Shown here piece after piece: positions 1-7,039 of a stretch of 13,002 nucleotides of DNA (its first letter is position 1; every line of letters starts with the position of its first letter). Below the pieces are notes generated by a model. The model made no database searches. It was not told the DNA's origin and saw only the letters and a list, made by a program, of their open reading frames with translations. Location of the stretch: positions 1-13,002 of the forward strand of contig CAYUFA010000071.1 of NCBI GenBank assembly GCA_964443845.1, read 5' to 3'. Made by a program: the position numbers and the translations under genes. The stretch is from UBA9214 sp964443845. GTDB lineage: Bacteria; Pseudomonadota; Gammaproteobacteria; UBA9214.

Positions 1-1532
1 TCCCGGGCAAAGGGCTTGCGGATGTCCACCGCTTTGACCAGGGCCTCGGTGGTAAACAGCAGGAGGTCACCGAAGAACTGGCGTTCGAACTCGCCGGACA
101 GGTCGATGCTGTCCTGTGATGTATCCGCCGCCCGTTCGACCCCGGGTCGGAAAGCCTCTTCCAGGCCGGCTTCGTTCGTGCGCCGGTGCAGGTGGGGCAG
201 GTTGGCGCTGGCGAAGTGCGCGTGGATTTCCGCGGCAATCAGCCGTCCGGCAGTGGGGCCTGACATGCGCAGGCGCAGGTGACCGAAGGGGATGATGGTC
301 TTCAGCCCGGCATAGCTGGCGATGGTGTTGCCCGGGTAGATCGTGCGTGCGGGCGTTACCTCCTCAAGGCCGTTGCCGTAGGCGAAGAAGGTCTTGCGGG
401 TCAGGTGTACACCAAAGAAGAAGGCGGCGAGCCTGCCGGCCAGGGTGCGCAGGCAGGCGGCATGGTCATGTCTGCCGGTGAGCGGGCAGCGGTAGGGCAC
501 GGCGATCGTCCGGCTCGCATAGCCGAACAGGCCGGCCATGTCGTGGTAGATGGCGCCGGAGGACAGCGCGGCGGCGGACTCCCCGGACAGGGCGTGGAAC
601 CGGCACTCTGCGTCGCCCCGCAACTGCGCCAGGCGGGTGAAGAAGGCCGTGACATCATCCAGAAAGTTCGCCGCCATGACGGCCGGCGAAACCGGCGGGT
701 CGCCCACCATCCTGCCGGTGAGCAGCCGGGTACCGGTGGTGCGGAAGATCCGGTCGATGGCATGGAAATAGTTCAGCGCGTAGACGGCGTCTTCACCCTC
801 GTCCGTCAGCCGGTTCACGCAGAACGACTCGTCGCTGTCCACGAAGTAATACAGGGTCCGCTCCCTGTCCCCGGTGAGTTGCAGGCACTTCAGGATGCTG
901 AGATTGCGGTTGGCCGCCTGGCCTTTCAGGGAAAACCGCTCCGCGGGCTGGGTGGTGAGCAGGTTGCCCAGCCTTGCACGCACACCTTCCGGGATGGATT
1001 GCAGCAAATCATATTGTTCCTCCAGCCCGAAATGAATCACCTGCAGCCCTTTGCGCCGGTATGCTTCGGCCAGTTCCCTGTGCTGACGGATGTGGCGCTG
1101 TTCCCGGCTGTCCTCGGCGATGAGGACCTGGATGTGGGTATACACACCGTCACCTTTCCCCCCGTAGCCGAAGCGCTCACATACCTGGTAAATGCTTTCC
1201 AGGCAGGTGCGCAAGTGGGCCGGGCGGTCGGCGACCGGGATGCTGATGAGGAAGCGATAGCGCGCATCGGGGGTTCCCGTGGATTGCGCCTGCTGTCGAA
1301 TCAGTGCCTCCTGTTCCCGGAACAGGGACTGGTAGCCGGCCAGCAGGGCGGCAAAGTCTGCCTTGCCGCCCCACAGGGCCTGTTCCAGCAGGGGGTAGCA
1401 CTGTTCGTAGACCTCCACGAGCCTGGCCGGTGATGCTGTATCCAGCCGCCCGGCCAGTGCGGCCAGTTCCGGAATGACCGTCTGGTAGCGCGCGAGACAA
1501 TCCCGCAGGCAGGCCGTACGGAGCGCCGTCAT
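1..1532 (-). CDS. GT2-like glycosyltransferase, partial (3' end beyond left edge)
   Basis: Reading the minus strand from ATG 1532 gives about 510 codons without a stop, continuing past the window edge. Seen: residues 95-112 (LISIPVADRPAHLRTC) look like the first beta strand and helix of a GT2 glycosyltransferase. AEDS lies at 139-142, KGQAANRN at 203-210 and YYFVDSDESF at 228-237. The DSDE would be the metal- and nucleotide-sugar-binding DxD motif of a GT-A fold. The first 90 residues are an alpha-helical, family-unspecific leader. No transmembrane segment is apparent, so a soluble enzyme is likely. The gene starts 5 bp after the stop of the TPP-enzyme gene, has no clear Shine-Dalgarno and is probably translationally coupled to it. 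Donor and acceptor cannot be deduced. The GT assignment rests on motifs only. That this frame is coding is well supported by its length and by amino-acid composition. Confidence 0.8.
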   Translation of the reverse strand, partial: MTALRTACLRDCLARYQTVIPELAALAGRLDTASPARLVEVYEQCYPLLEQALWGGKADFAALLAGYQSLFREQEALIRQQAQSTGTPDARYRFLISIPVADRPAHLRTCLESIYQVCERFGYGGKGDGVYTHIQVLIAEDSREQRHIRQHRELAEAYRRKGLQVIHFGLEEQYDLLQSIPEGVRARLGNLLTTQPAERFSLKGQAANRNLSILKCLQLTGDRERTLYYFVDSDESFCVNRLTDEGEDAVYALNYFHAIDRIFRTTGTRLLTGRMVGDPPVSPAVMAANFLDDVTAFFTRLAQLRGDAECRFHALSGESAAALSSGAIYHDMAGLFGYASRTIAVPYRCPLTGRHDHAACLRTLAGRLAAFFFGVHLTRKTFFAYGNGLEEVTPARTIYPGNTIASYAGLKTIIPFGHLRLRMSGPTAGRLIAAEIHAHFASANLPHLHRRTNEAGLEEAFRPGVERAADTSQDSIDLSGEFERQFFGDLLLFTTEALVKAVDIRKPFAR

Positions 1533-1537
1533 GGTAA

Positions 1538-3208
1538 CTAGCGCCGCGCGGAATAGTTCGGGTAGGCATCCTGGTCGATCAGGATCTCGATGAGATTGAT
1601 GCCTTTGTAAAAGTCCAGTTTTCCCGCCAGCCCTTGCAGATCCCGTGCGGTTTCGATGCGCACGTGCCGCACGCCGAAGGACTGCGCCAGTTTTGCAAAA
1701 TCCGGATTCGCGAAATCACAGTCGATGAAGCGGTCGTGGTAGTGCTGGTGCTGGTTTTTCCGGATCAGGCCCATGGTGCCGTTGTTGAACAGCACGGCGT
1801 TCAGGGGGAAGCCGTAATTGACCGCGGTCATGAGCTCCATGGCGCACATGTGGAAACCACCGTCGCCGATCATGGCAAACAGGGGTTTGCGGGTTGCGCA
1901 GGCGGCACCGATTGCCGCCGGGATGGCATGGCCCAGGGAGGAGATGCCGGTGTTGGGGAAGAAGCGGTCCTGGCTGGTGACGCGGTAAAAGTTCTGCGCG
2001 AACACGATGTTGTCGTCGAACATGACCAGGCCGTCCGGGAACTGCTGTTCCAGCCAGCGATAGAAGACCTGCACATGCTCGAACCGTGCGCTGAAGATGC
2101 GTTCGCCGGCCCGGTCGATGTCCGCCTGGGCGGCGGTGATGAAGGCGGCCACATCGACCGGCTGTTTGGGCGGGACATGCTGATTGAGAATGGCGGCTTC
2201 CAGTGCCCGCAGATACGCACCCAGGTCGGCCTGTAACGCCAGGTCGGCACGAAACACCTTTTGCAGCTGCTGCAGGTTGTTGTCGACCTGGATGATCTTC
2301 TTGCCGGGCAGCAGGTTCCTGTCCCAGACATAACTGGTGCGCTCGTTGAAGCTCGCGCCCAGGATCAGGACCAGGTCCGCTTCCTGTTCGAGGTAGCGCA
2401 GGGCATAGCCGCCGGAGGTGACACCCAGGCTGCCCAGGGCCAGTGCCGAGCGCTCGTCGATGGCACCCTTGCCCTTCAGGCTGCTGGTCACGGGAATATG
2501 GAGTCGTGCACTGATGGCGTGGAGGTGCGCCTGGGCGTGGGCACGAATGCAGCCGTATCCGGCGACGATGAGCGGGCGTTTCGACGCACGGATCAGCGCC
2601 AGGCTCTGGTCGATGTAGGGTCCGGGTATGGCCGGTTCGCCGCTGCGGCGGGTAAAGGCGACCTGTTCGAGGATGGATTCATCCACCAGCTCTTTCTGCA
2701 GGTTGAAGGGGAAGCTCAGTACCACCGGTCCCGGCGTGCCGGAAAGCAGGTACCCGGCCGCCTGGTTGAGCACGCTGGCCAGGTAATCGGTGCGTTCGAC
2801 CAGTTTGTGATAGCGGGTGATGCCGGCAAACAGCGCCACCTGGTCCACACTGCCTCCTTCGCCGGAGCTTTCCTGCAGGCCGCCCTTGCCGAAAATGTGG
2901 GTCGGTGCTTCACCGGTGATGGCAATTACCGGCAGTTGGTCCGCATAGGCACTGGCAATCCCGGTCACCAGGTTGGTGGCGCCGGGGCCGGCGGTGGTGA
3001 TACAGGCACCGATGCCGCCCGTGATGCGTGCATGACCGCCGGCCATGAAGGCCGCGGACTGCTCGTGTTTGGCCAGTACCGTCCGGATGGGGGAGTCGTA
3101 GAGACCGTCATACACCGGCAGAATATGCGAGCCCGGTATGCCGAAAATGCATTGCACACCCAGTTGTTCCAGGAAGCGGACGAGGAGCTGGCTGACCGGT
3201 ATCTGCAT
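1538..3208 (-). CDS. Acetolactate-synthase-like thiamine-diphosphate-dependent enzyme
   Basis: The 556-residue protein has the three-domain layout of the acetolactate synthase / pyruvate oxidase family and the usual length. The N-terminal pyrimidine-binding domain holds the catalytic glutamate in AKHEQSAAF (E49), followed by GPGATN. The central domain runs from about 195 to 330. The C-terminal domain has the TPP/Mg motif from GDGG at 448 to the NN pair at 475-476. Family members join or decarboxylate 2-oxoacids through a TPP carbanion. This one differs from biosynthetic IlvB around residues 105-130 (GKGGLQESSGEGG), and no small regulatory subunit gene is adjacent, so branched-chain amino-acid synthesis is unlikely to be its role. 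The glycosyltransferase-like gene follows after 5 bp and a HAD hydrolase diverges upstream, which suggests synthesis of a modified sugar or small glycoside (inference). Start ATG 3208 is the only plausible one; no strong Shine-Dalgarno precedes it. Confidence 0.88.
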   Translation of the reverse strand: MQIPVSQLLVRFLEQLGVQCIFGIPGSHILPVYDGLYDSPIRTVLAKHEQSAAFMAGGHARITGGIGACITTAGPGATNLVTGIASAYADQLPVIAITGEAPTHIFGKGGLQESSGEGGSVDQVALFAGITRYHKLVERTDYLASVLNQAAGYLLSGTPGPVVLSFPFNLQKELVDESILEQVAFTRRSGEPAIPGPYIDQSLALIRASKRPLIVAGYGCIRAHAQAHLHAISARLHIPVTSSLKGKGAIDERSALALGSLGVTSGGYALRYLEQEADLVLILGASFNERTSYVWDRNLLPGKKIIQVDNNLQQLQKVFRADLALQADLGAYLRALEAAILNQHVPPKQPVDVAAFITAAQADIDRAGERIFSARFEHVQVFYRWLEQQFPDGLVMFDDNIVFAQNFYRVTSQDRFFPNTGISSLGHAIPAAIGAACATRKPLFAMIGDGGFHMCAMELMTAVNYGFPLNAVLFNNGTMGLIRKNQHQHYHDRFIDCDFANPDFAKLAQSFGVRHVRIETARDLQGLAGKLDFYKGINLIEILIDQDAYPNYSARR

Positions 3209-3315
3209 GAATCCGTGGCAGCGACCACGCTGTCTAGAAGGGAAATGGAAGGATAATGGTATTGTTTGCCGATTGAAACTGCGGGGAGAATTCCCGGGTT
3301 GCCGGGATCGGGGTC
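3209..3315. promoter_or_regulatory. Divergent intergenic region between TPP-enzyme and HAD genes
   Basis: This 107-bp gap must contain or adjoin the start signals for both divergent genes. It is locally AT-richer around 3240-3275 (GGATAATGGTATTGTTTGCC). I could not pick a convincing -35/-10 pair on either strand, so only the regulatory location is claimed. Confidence 0.4.
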
Positions 3316-3951
3316 ATGTCGAATCCGCCTGTCAGGGCCGTGCTGCTGGATTACGGCGGGGTGATCGCCGAGGAAGGCTTGCGCAACGAGCTGGTCGCCA
3401 TGGCCCGCGAGCAGGGGCTGGACACCCGCAGGATGCTCGATGTGGCCCGGCGGGTGGTCTACGAATCGGGGTTTGTGCTGGGCCGGGGGACCGAGGACGC
3501 GTTCTGGGCAGCCATGCGGGCGGGTTCCGGGCTGGCGGGCAGTGACGCGGAACTGACCCGGCGGATCCTGGACGCCTTCGCCCTGCGACCCTGGATCATT
3601 GAACGGGTCCGGCACTGGCGCGCGCAGGGATATATCACGGGGATCCTCAGTGACCAGATGCACTGGCTGGACCGGCTGAACGAGCGGGATCATTTCTTCG
3701 ACGCTTTTGATCACGTGTTCAACAGTTACCACCTGGGCAAGGGCAAGCGCGATCCGACGCTGTATTTCGATATCACCGCACGGCTCGCGCTGGCAGCGTC
3801 CGAGATCCTGTTTGTCGATGACCTGCGGAGCAACGTGGAGCGCGCCCGGGCCGCCGGCTGGCAGGCCATCCTCTACGCGGACAGGATCTCGTTCGAGCAG
3901 GCCATCGGGCAGTGGTTGTCCCCGGGCACACGGGAACGGGATACCTACTGA
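3316..3951 (+). CDS. HAD-superfamily (subfamily IA) hydrolase
   Basis: The 211-residue protein shows all four HAD motifs. Motif I is LLDYGGVI with nucleophile D12. Motif II is ILSD with S112. The motif III lysine K144 sits in GKGKRDPTLY. Motif IV is FVDD at 166-169. The helical cap between motifs I and II (about 20-100) fits subfamily IA, variant 3. Most members are small-molecule phosphatases. Here the usual second acidic residue of motif I (D+2) is glycine (DYG). That also occurs in other DxGGV-type HAD proteins, but it leaves the general acid unclear. ATG 3316 places motif I at the expected distance from the N-terminus. The gene is divergent from the TPP-enzyme/glycosyltransferase pair and may act in the same pathway, for example on a phosphorylated sugar intermediate (inference). 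The substrate is unknown. Confidence 0.88.
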   Translation: MSNPPVRAVLLDYGGVIAEEGLRNELVAMAREQGLDTRRMLDVARRVVYESGFVLGRGTEDAFWAAMRAGSGLAGSDAELTRRILDAFALRPWIIERVRHWRAQGYITGILSDQMHWLDRLNERDHFFDAFDHVFNSYHLGKGKRDPTLYFDITARLALAASEILFVDDLRSNVERARAAGWQAILYADRISFEQAIGQWLSPGTRERDTY

Positions 3952-3991
3952 AAGACGGGGGTGAATTTACCTCCAGTCAACGAACGGAGAG

Positions 3992-4019
3992 TTGAGATTC
4001 CCGGTGGCGGGATTACACT
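3992..4019 (+). promoter_or_regulatory. Sigma70-type promoter for zinc-ribbon gene
   Basis: TTGAGA (3992-3997), a 16-bp spacer and TACACT (4014-4019) match the sigma70 consensus well. The predicted transcript starts near 4026, giving a leader of about 50 nt before GTG 4075. This supports the shorter start for the downstream gene. Confidence 0.45.
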
Positions 4020-4035
4020 GCGGGGCAGGCTTCCC

Positions 4036-4062
4036 TGTGCAGGAGCGGTCGTCGACCGCCAA
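4036..4062 (+). repeat. REP-like hairpin (GCAGGAGCGGTC...GACCGC)
   Basis: GTGCAGGAGCGGTC is followed by a GTC loop and GACCGC (stem arms 4045-4050 and 4054-4059). A GGAG-type head followed by a short GC stem is typical of REP elements of pseudomonads and related bacteria (family knowledge). It shares GCAGGAGCGG with the inverted repeat at 5641-5676. It lies in the predicted leader of the zinc-ribbon gene. Confidence 0.45.
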
Positions 4063-4074
4063 GGTTTTGCGCCC

Positions 4075-4449
4075 GTGTCGGAAACATATACCTGCTGGAA
4101 ATGTGGTGGACTGCTGACGGAGGTGCTGTTGCCGCTGCCCCGTCACGAGGAGTGCCCGCACTGCCGGGCGCAGTTGCATGTGTGCCGGATGTGCGTGTTT
4201 TTCGATCCGGCAGTGGCGCAGCAATGCCGGGAGCCGGTGGCCGGGTTCGTGTCGGACAAGCAGCGCGCCAATTTCTGCGGCTACTTCCAGATCAATCCCG
4301 CTGCCGTACCCGCTTCTCCGGATCCGGCCGGCGGCGCGCGCGGGCGGCTGGATGCCCTGTTCGGAGGTGAGTCGACTGCGGCTGCGGCGGAAACCCCTGG
4401 TGCCGAAGATGCGGCGCGCGAGCAGCTGGAGCGGTTGTTCCGGAAGTGA
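4075..4449 (+). CDS. Small cysteine-rich zinc-ribbon protein, function unknown
   Basis: From GTG 4075 the product is 124 residues. CxxC pairs stand at C7/C10, C27/C30 and C37/C40, with further cysteines at C51 and near 73 (NFCGYF), so two or more zinc sites are likely. I recall short gammaproteobacterial proteins of uncharacterised function with similar CWKCG, HVCRMC and CREP motifs; I cannot name a family accession. The C-terminal third (about 80-124) is alanine-rich and low in complexity and ends in a charged helix (EQLERLFRK). An upstream in-frame GTG at 3961 would add 38 residues. I reject it because the extension spans a promoter-like sequence and a REP-like hairpin, and GTG 4075 puts the first CxxC close to the N-terminus. 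AAGG at 4061-4064 is a modest Shine-Dalgarno. The gene follows the HAD gene on the same strand. Confidence 0.78.
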   Translation: MSETYTCWKCGGLLTEVLLPLPRHEECPHCRAQLHVCRMCVFFDPAVAQQCREPVAGFVSDKQRANFCGYFQINPAAVPASPDPAGGARGRLDALFGGESTAAAAETPGAEDAAREQLERLFRK

Positions 4450-4708
4450 CCTTCCCGGGAACAGGTTTGTGCCGGGATGACAAATAACCCCAAATATTGC
4501 TTGTGTTAGCCGCGGACCAGGAATAGTCTTGGAGAACCGTTAAGGCAAGGCTCGTCCCCAGGGCAGTCGCGCCGGCCGGTCGACAGATTGGTTGCATGTC
4601 CCAAAGCTCAACTCAGCCGTTTTCCGTACCTCCTGTACTTAACCTGTTTTGAAATCTGAGATCTGCGATTGATACAACTTCATTTGGTTATTTATACAGG
4701 TAATTTAC
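4450..4708 (+). promoter_or_regulatory. Long upstream region of the cold-shock gene
   Basis: These 259 bp separate the zinc-ribbon gene from the cold-shock gene. TCCCGG/CCGGGA (4453-4458 and 4472-4477) could form a weak hairpin after the first gene, but no T-run follows. A long structured 5' leader is typical of cspA-type mRNAs (family knowledge), so part of this region may be leader RNA. A possible upstream promoter (TTGCTT 4497-4502 with an AATAGT-like box near 4522) is weak. I see no coding capacity here. Confidence 0.4.
4669..4698 (+). promoter_or_regulatory. Promoter-like sequence close to cold-shock gene start
   Basis: TTGATA (4669-4674), an 18-bp spacer and TATACA (4693-4698) form the best sigma70 match in the region. 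A start about 7 nt downstream would leave only a few nucleotides before ATG 4709, excluding the long leader usual for cspA genes. AGG at 4698-4700 could instead be the ribosome-binding site of a longer transcript. Confidence 0.35.
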
Positions 4709-4912
4709 ATGGCAACAGGTACAGTCAAGTGGTTTAACGAGTCCAAGGGCTTCGGGTTCATCTCGCCGTCCAACGGTGGCGAAGACGTGTTCGTACATTT
4801 CTCCACCATCCAGGGCTCCGGTTTCAAGACGCTGGTAGAAGGCCAGCAGGTCAACTTCGACGTGGAAAAGGGTCCCAAGGGCCTGCAGGCCACGAACGTT
4901 TCGGCCGCCTGA
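4709..4912 (+). CDS. cspA: Cold-shock protein, CspA family
   Basis: The 67-residue protein is a single cold-shock (OB-fold) domain of standard length, beginning MATGTVKWFNESKGFGFI. RNP1 (KGFGFI, residues 13-18) and RNP2 (VFVHF, around 28-32) with their surface aromatics are intact, so single-stranded RNA/DNA binding is expected. Members act as RNA chaperones or antiterminators, either cold-induced or constitutive; sequence alone does not tell which. The gene is followed by a strong intrinsic terminator and then by an RRM protein gene on the same strand. The letter cspA denotes the family, not a proven orthologue. Confidence 0.95.
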   Translation: MATGTVKWFNESKGFGFISPSNGGEDVFVHFSTIQGSGFKTLVEGQQVNFDVEKGPKGLQATNVSAA

Positions 4913-4935
4913 TCTGAGTCAGGCTTTGATCAGGG

Positions 4936-4970
4936 AAAAGCACCCCGCCGTATGGCGGGGTGCTTTTTTT
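4936..4970 (+). terminator. Rho-independent terminator after cspA
   Basis: AAAAGCACCCCGCC, loop GTAT and GGCGGGGTGCTTTTTTT form a perfect stem of at least 12 bp with a T7 run. It ends the cold-shock transcript. Partial read-through could feed the RRM gene 60 bp further on. Confidence 0.95.
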
Positions 4971-5028
4971 CGTTACGGCGGCAGGATCTGCCGGCGTTGC
5001 CCTGACAACCCCAGTAGAGGAGACAAGC

Positions 5029-5301
5029 ATGAAAAAAATGTTCATCGGCAATCTGCCACCGGAAGCCAGCGAGGCTTCCGTGCGTGAGATGTTCGCCCCC
5101 TTTGGCACGGTCCGCTCCGTCAGCGTGGTCGCGGACATTTTTACCGGCAGGTGCCGCGGCTTCGGTGAGGTCGAGATGGAAGGCCACGAGGCACGTGCCG
5201 CGCAGGCGGCACTGGACGGTAACAGTGTCGGTACTGGTGAACGGTCCTTGCGGGTGCGCTTTGAAGACCCGCGCGGCACGCGTGGACGCAAGCGCCGCTA
5301 G
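5029..5301 (+). CDS. Small RNA-binding protein with a single RRM
   Basis: The 90-residue protein is one RNA-recognition motif: RNP2 MFIGNL at 4-9 and RNP1-like RCRGFGEVEM at about 41-50, with a short basic tail (RGTRGRKRR). Length and layout match the bacterial Rbp-type RRM proteins known from cyanobacteria and proteobacteria. ATG 5029 is chosen because GAGGAGA stands 5-12 nt upstream. A longer in-frame start at 4960 would lie inside the cspA terminator. A small inverted repeat CGGCAG-GAT-CTGCCG (4979-4993) lies in its leader. RNP1 lacks the usual second aromatic (GFGEVEM rather than GFGFVEM), so RNA affinity may be altered. It sits between cspA and the convergent rhlE, which suggests a role in RNA structure or cold adaptation (inference). 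Confidence 0.92.
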   Translation: MKKMFIGNLPPEASEASVREMFAPFGTVRSVSVVADIFTGRCRGFGEVEMEGHEARAAQAALDGNSVGTGERSLRVRFEDPRGTRGRKRR

Positions 5302-5707
5302 CCGCGCTGCCCAGCGCAAGTCGCACCCCGGGACAGCCGGGGTACTCCTGGGGCAGTCAATTTCCCCGTCGCGGCGGAGCAGGTCCGCGCATCACAACGG
5401 AAGTGCAGGGAATGATGGCGGAGCCGTTTTTGTCTTTCGTGGCCAGTGATCTCCAGGCAGTACCGCAGGCGTAATACGCGCATTCCCGCGCTCCCCGGAA
5501 AACAACCAACCTTCACGACCCGCCCGGCCGGGTTACCTGCAAGGTGCCGTGCAGGTTATCTGCCAGGTACTTCCGCGGCCAGGGATTCTTGCTGTAAGTG
5601 GCAACCGCGCAGTACACAGCCTGCAGGTCGCGCAAGTCTGCGCTCCTGCGGGAATGGATATCCCCCCGCAGGAGCGGACGCATCCCGCGCATGCAGGACT
5701 GCTGCTG
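5302..5707. other. Non-coding space between convergent RRM and rhlE genes
   Basis: About 400 bp without a credible gene. It contains short inverted repeats: ACCCCGG/CCGGGGT (5325-5331, 5337-5343), ACCTGCA/TGCAGGT (5535-5541, 5550-5556) and the larger REP-like one at 5641-5676. A weak stem followed by TTTTTG near 5415-5432 might end RRM transcription but is not convincing. Confidence 0.5.
5641..5676. repeat. REP-like inverted repeat in 3' region of rhlE
   Basis: CGCTCCTGCGGG (5641-5652) and CCCGCAGGAGCG (5665-5676) are perfect 12-bp inverted arms around a 12-nt loop that contains the palindrome GGATATCC. It lies 32 bp past the rhlE stop, so it may fold in the rhlE 3' UTR and limit decay or transcription. 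No T-run is present on either strand. Confidence 0.6.
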
Positions 5708-7039
5708 TCACCTCGGCCGGCTGCGCTGGGCCGTTCTGCCGCGCCCCGGGCTCCGTGGCTGGTGTGCCGCCGGTTTGCGCCCGCTGCGCGGCCCGTCCTT
5801 GTGAACCGGTCGTGCCGGCTGCTGTGCTCCACGCGGTCGCGCGGCCTGGCCGTGCGCCGGCCGGGCATTCGGCTTGCGGATGGGTTCGGCGCGGATCGCC
5901 GGGTTGACCTCGTAGCCCAGGATCTCCACCTTCGGCAGGTCGCGCTGCAGCAGGCGTTCGATATCCACCAGCAGTTTCCGTTCATCCACGCATACCAGTG
6001 ACACGGCCTGGCCTTCATTGCCGGCGCGGCCGGTGCGACCGATGCGGTGCACGTAGTCTTCCGGTACGTTGGGTAACTCGTAGTTCACCACGTGCGGGAG
6101 CTGGTCGATGTCCAGCCCGCGTGCCGCGATGTCCGTGGCCACCAGCACCCGTACGGCACCAGCCTTGAACTCGGCCAGTGCGCGTGTGCGCGCGGCCTGG
6201 CTCTTGTTGCCGTGGATCGCCGTGCTGCGGATGCCGTCCTGTTCCAGCTGTTGCGACAGCCGGTTCGCGCCATGCTTGGTGCGCGTGAAGACCAGCACCT
6301 GGCGCCAGTTCTGTGAACCGATCATGAACGAGAGCAGTTCACGTTTGCGTTCCCGGTCGACCGGGTGCACCACCTGCGCGACCCGTTCCGCCGGCGTGTT
6401 GCGGCGTGCCACCTCGATCTGCGCCGGGTTGTGCAGCAGCGTGTCGGCCAGTTGTCGCATTTCGCTGGAATAGGTCGCCGAGAACAGCAGGTTCTGGCGT
6501 CGCTTCGGCAACAGTGCGAGCACCCGGCGGATGTCGCGGATGAATCCCATGTCCAGCATGCGGTCGGCTTCATCCAGCACCAGGATCTCGACGTGTGACA
6601 GGTCCAGTGTCTTTTGTGACACGTGATCCAGCAGGCGCCCCGGCGTGGCCACCAGGATGTCCACCCCGCGCCGCAGGCGCTGGATCTGCGGATTGATGTT
6701 GACCCCGCCGAAGATGATCGTGGACTGCAGCGGCAGGTGCCTGCCATAGGTGCTGACGCTTGCGCCGACCTGCGCGGCCAGTTCACGGGTCGGCACCAGG
6801 ATCAGTGCGCGCACCGGGCGCCTGCCCTTGCCGGGTAACGGGCTGGTGTGCAGTCGCTGCAGCAGCGGCAGGGTGAAACCGGCCGTCTTGCCGGTGCCGG
6901 TCTGTGCGCCGGCAAGGATGTCGCGCCCCTCCAGGATGACCGGGATGGCCTCGCGTTGTACCGGTGTGGCGTGCTGATAGCCCTGATCGGCAACGGCACG
7001 CAGCAATTCGGCCGACAGGCCGAGAGAATCGAAAGACAT
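5708..7039 (-). CDS. rhlE: DEAD-box ATP-dependent RNA helicase, RhlE type
   Basis: The 443-residue protein has all helicase motifs in order: the Q motif (F3 to Q28), motif I AQTGTGKT (45-52), PTRELA (83-88), ATPGR (131-135), DEAD (156-159), SAT (187-189), VATDIAARGLD (300-310) and HRIGRTGR (331-338). A basic Arg/Pro-rich tail of about 70 residues follows and probably binds RNA non-specifically. The Q motif beginning MSFDSLGLS and the overall length fit RhlE rather than DeaD, SrmB or DbpA. ATG 7039 is chosen because AGGAG lies 10 nt upstream and the Q motif follows at once. A 41-residue extension to 7162 is basic, unlike the family, and lies at the predicted transcription start. RhlE acts in ribosome maturation and RNA turnover. 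It points toward cspA and the RRM gene. Confidence 0.95.
   Translation of the reverse strand: MSFDSLGLSAELLRAVADQGYQHATPVQREAIPVILEGRDILAGAQTGTGKTAGFTLPLLQRLHTSPLPGKGRRPVRALILVPTRELAAQVGASVSTYGRHLPLQSTIIFGGVNINPQIQRLRRGVDILVATPGRLLDHVSQKTLDLSHVEILVLDEADRMLDMGFIRDIRRVLALLPKRRQNLLFSATYSSEMRQLADTLLHNPAQIEVARRNTPAERVAQVVHPVDRERKRELLSFMIGSQNWRQVLVFTRTKHGANRLSQQLEQDGIRSTAIHGNKSQAARTRALAEFKAGAVRVLVATDIAARGLDIDQLPHVVNYELPNVPEDYVHRIGRTGRAGNEGQAVSLVCVDERKLLVDIERLLQRDLPKVEILGYEVNPAIRAEPIRKPNARPAHGQAARPRGAQQPARPVHKDGPRSGRKPAAHQPRSPGRGRTAQRSRPR

Noticed and set aside
279..1433. Long plus-strand open frame (384 codons) opposite the glycosyltransferase-like gene
   Set aside because: It has no family motifs and mirrors a minus-strand frame with clear GT2 features; GC-rich DNA often leaves such opposite frames open.
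2261..3256. Plus-strand open frame (331 codons) opposite the TPP enzyme
   Set aside because: Gln/Gly/Ala-rich without recognisable domains; the minus strand encodes an unmistakable TPP enzyme over the same bases.
3961..4074. 38-residue N-terminal extension of the zinc-ribbon protein
   Set aside because: It spans a promoter-like pair and a REP-like hairpin; GTG 4075 places the first CxxC at the N-terminus as expected.
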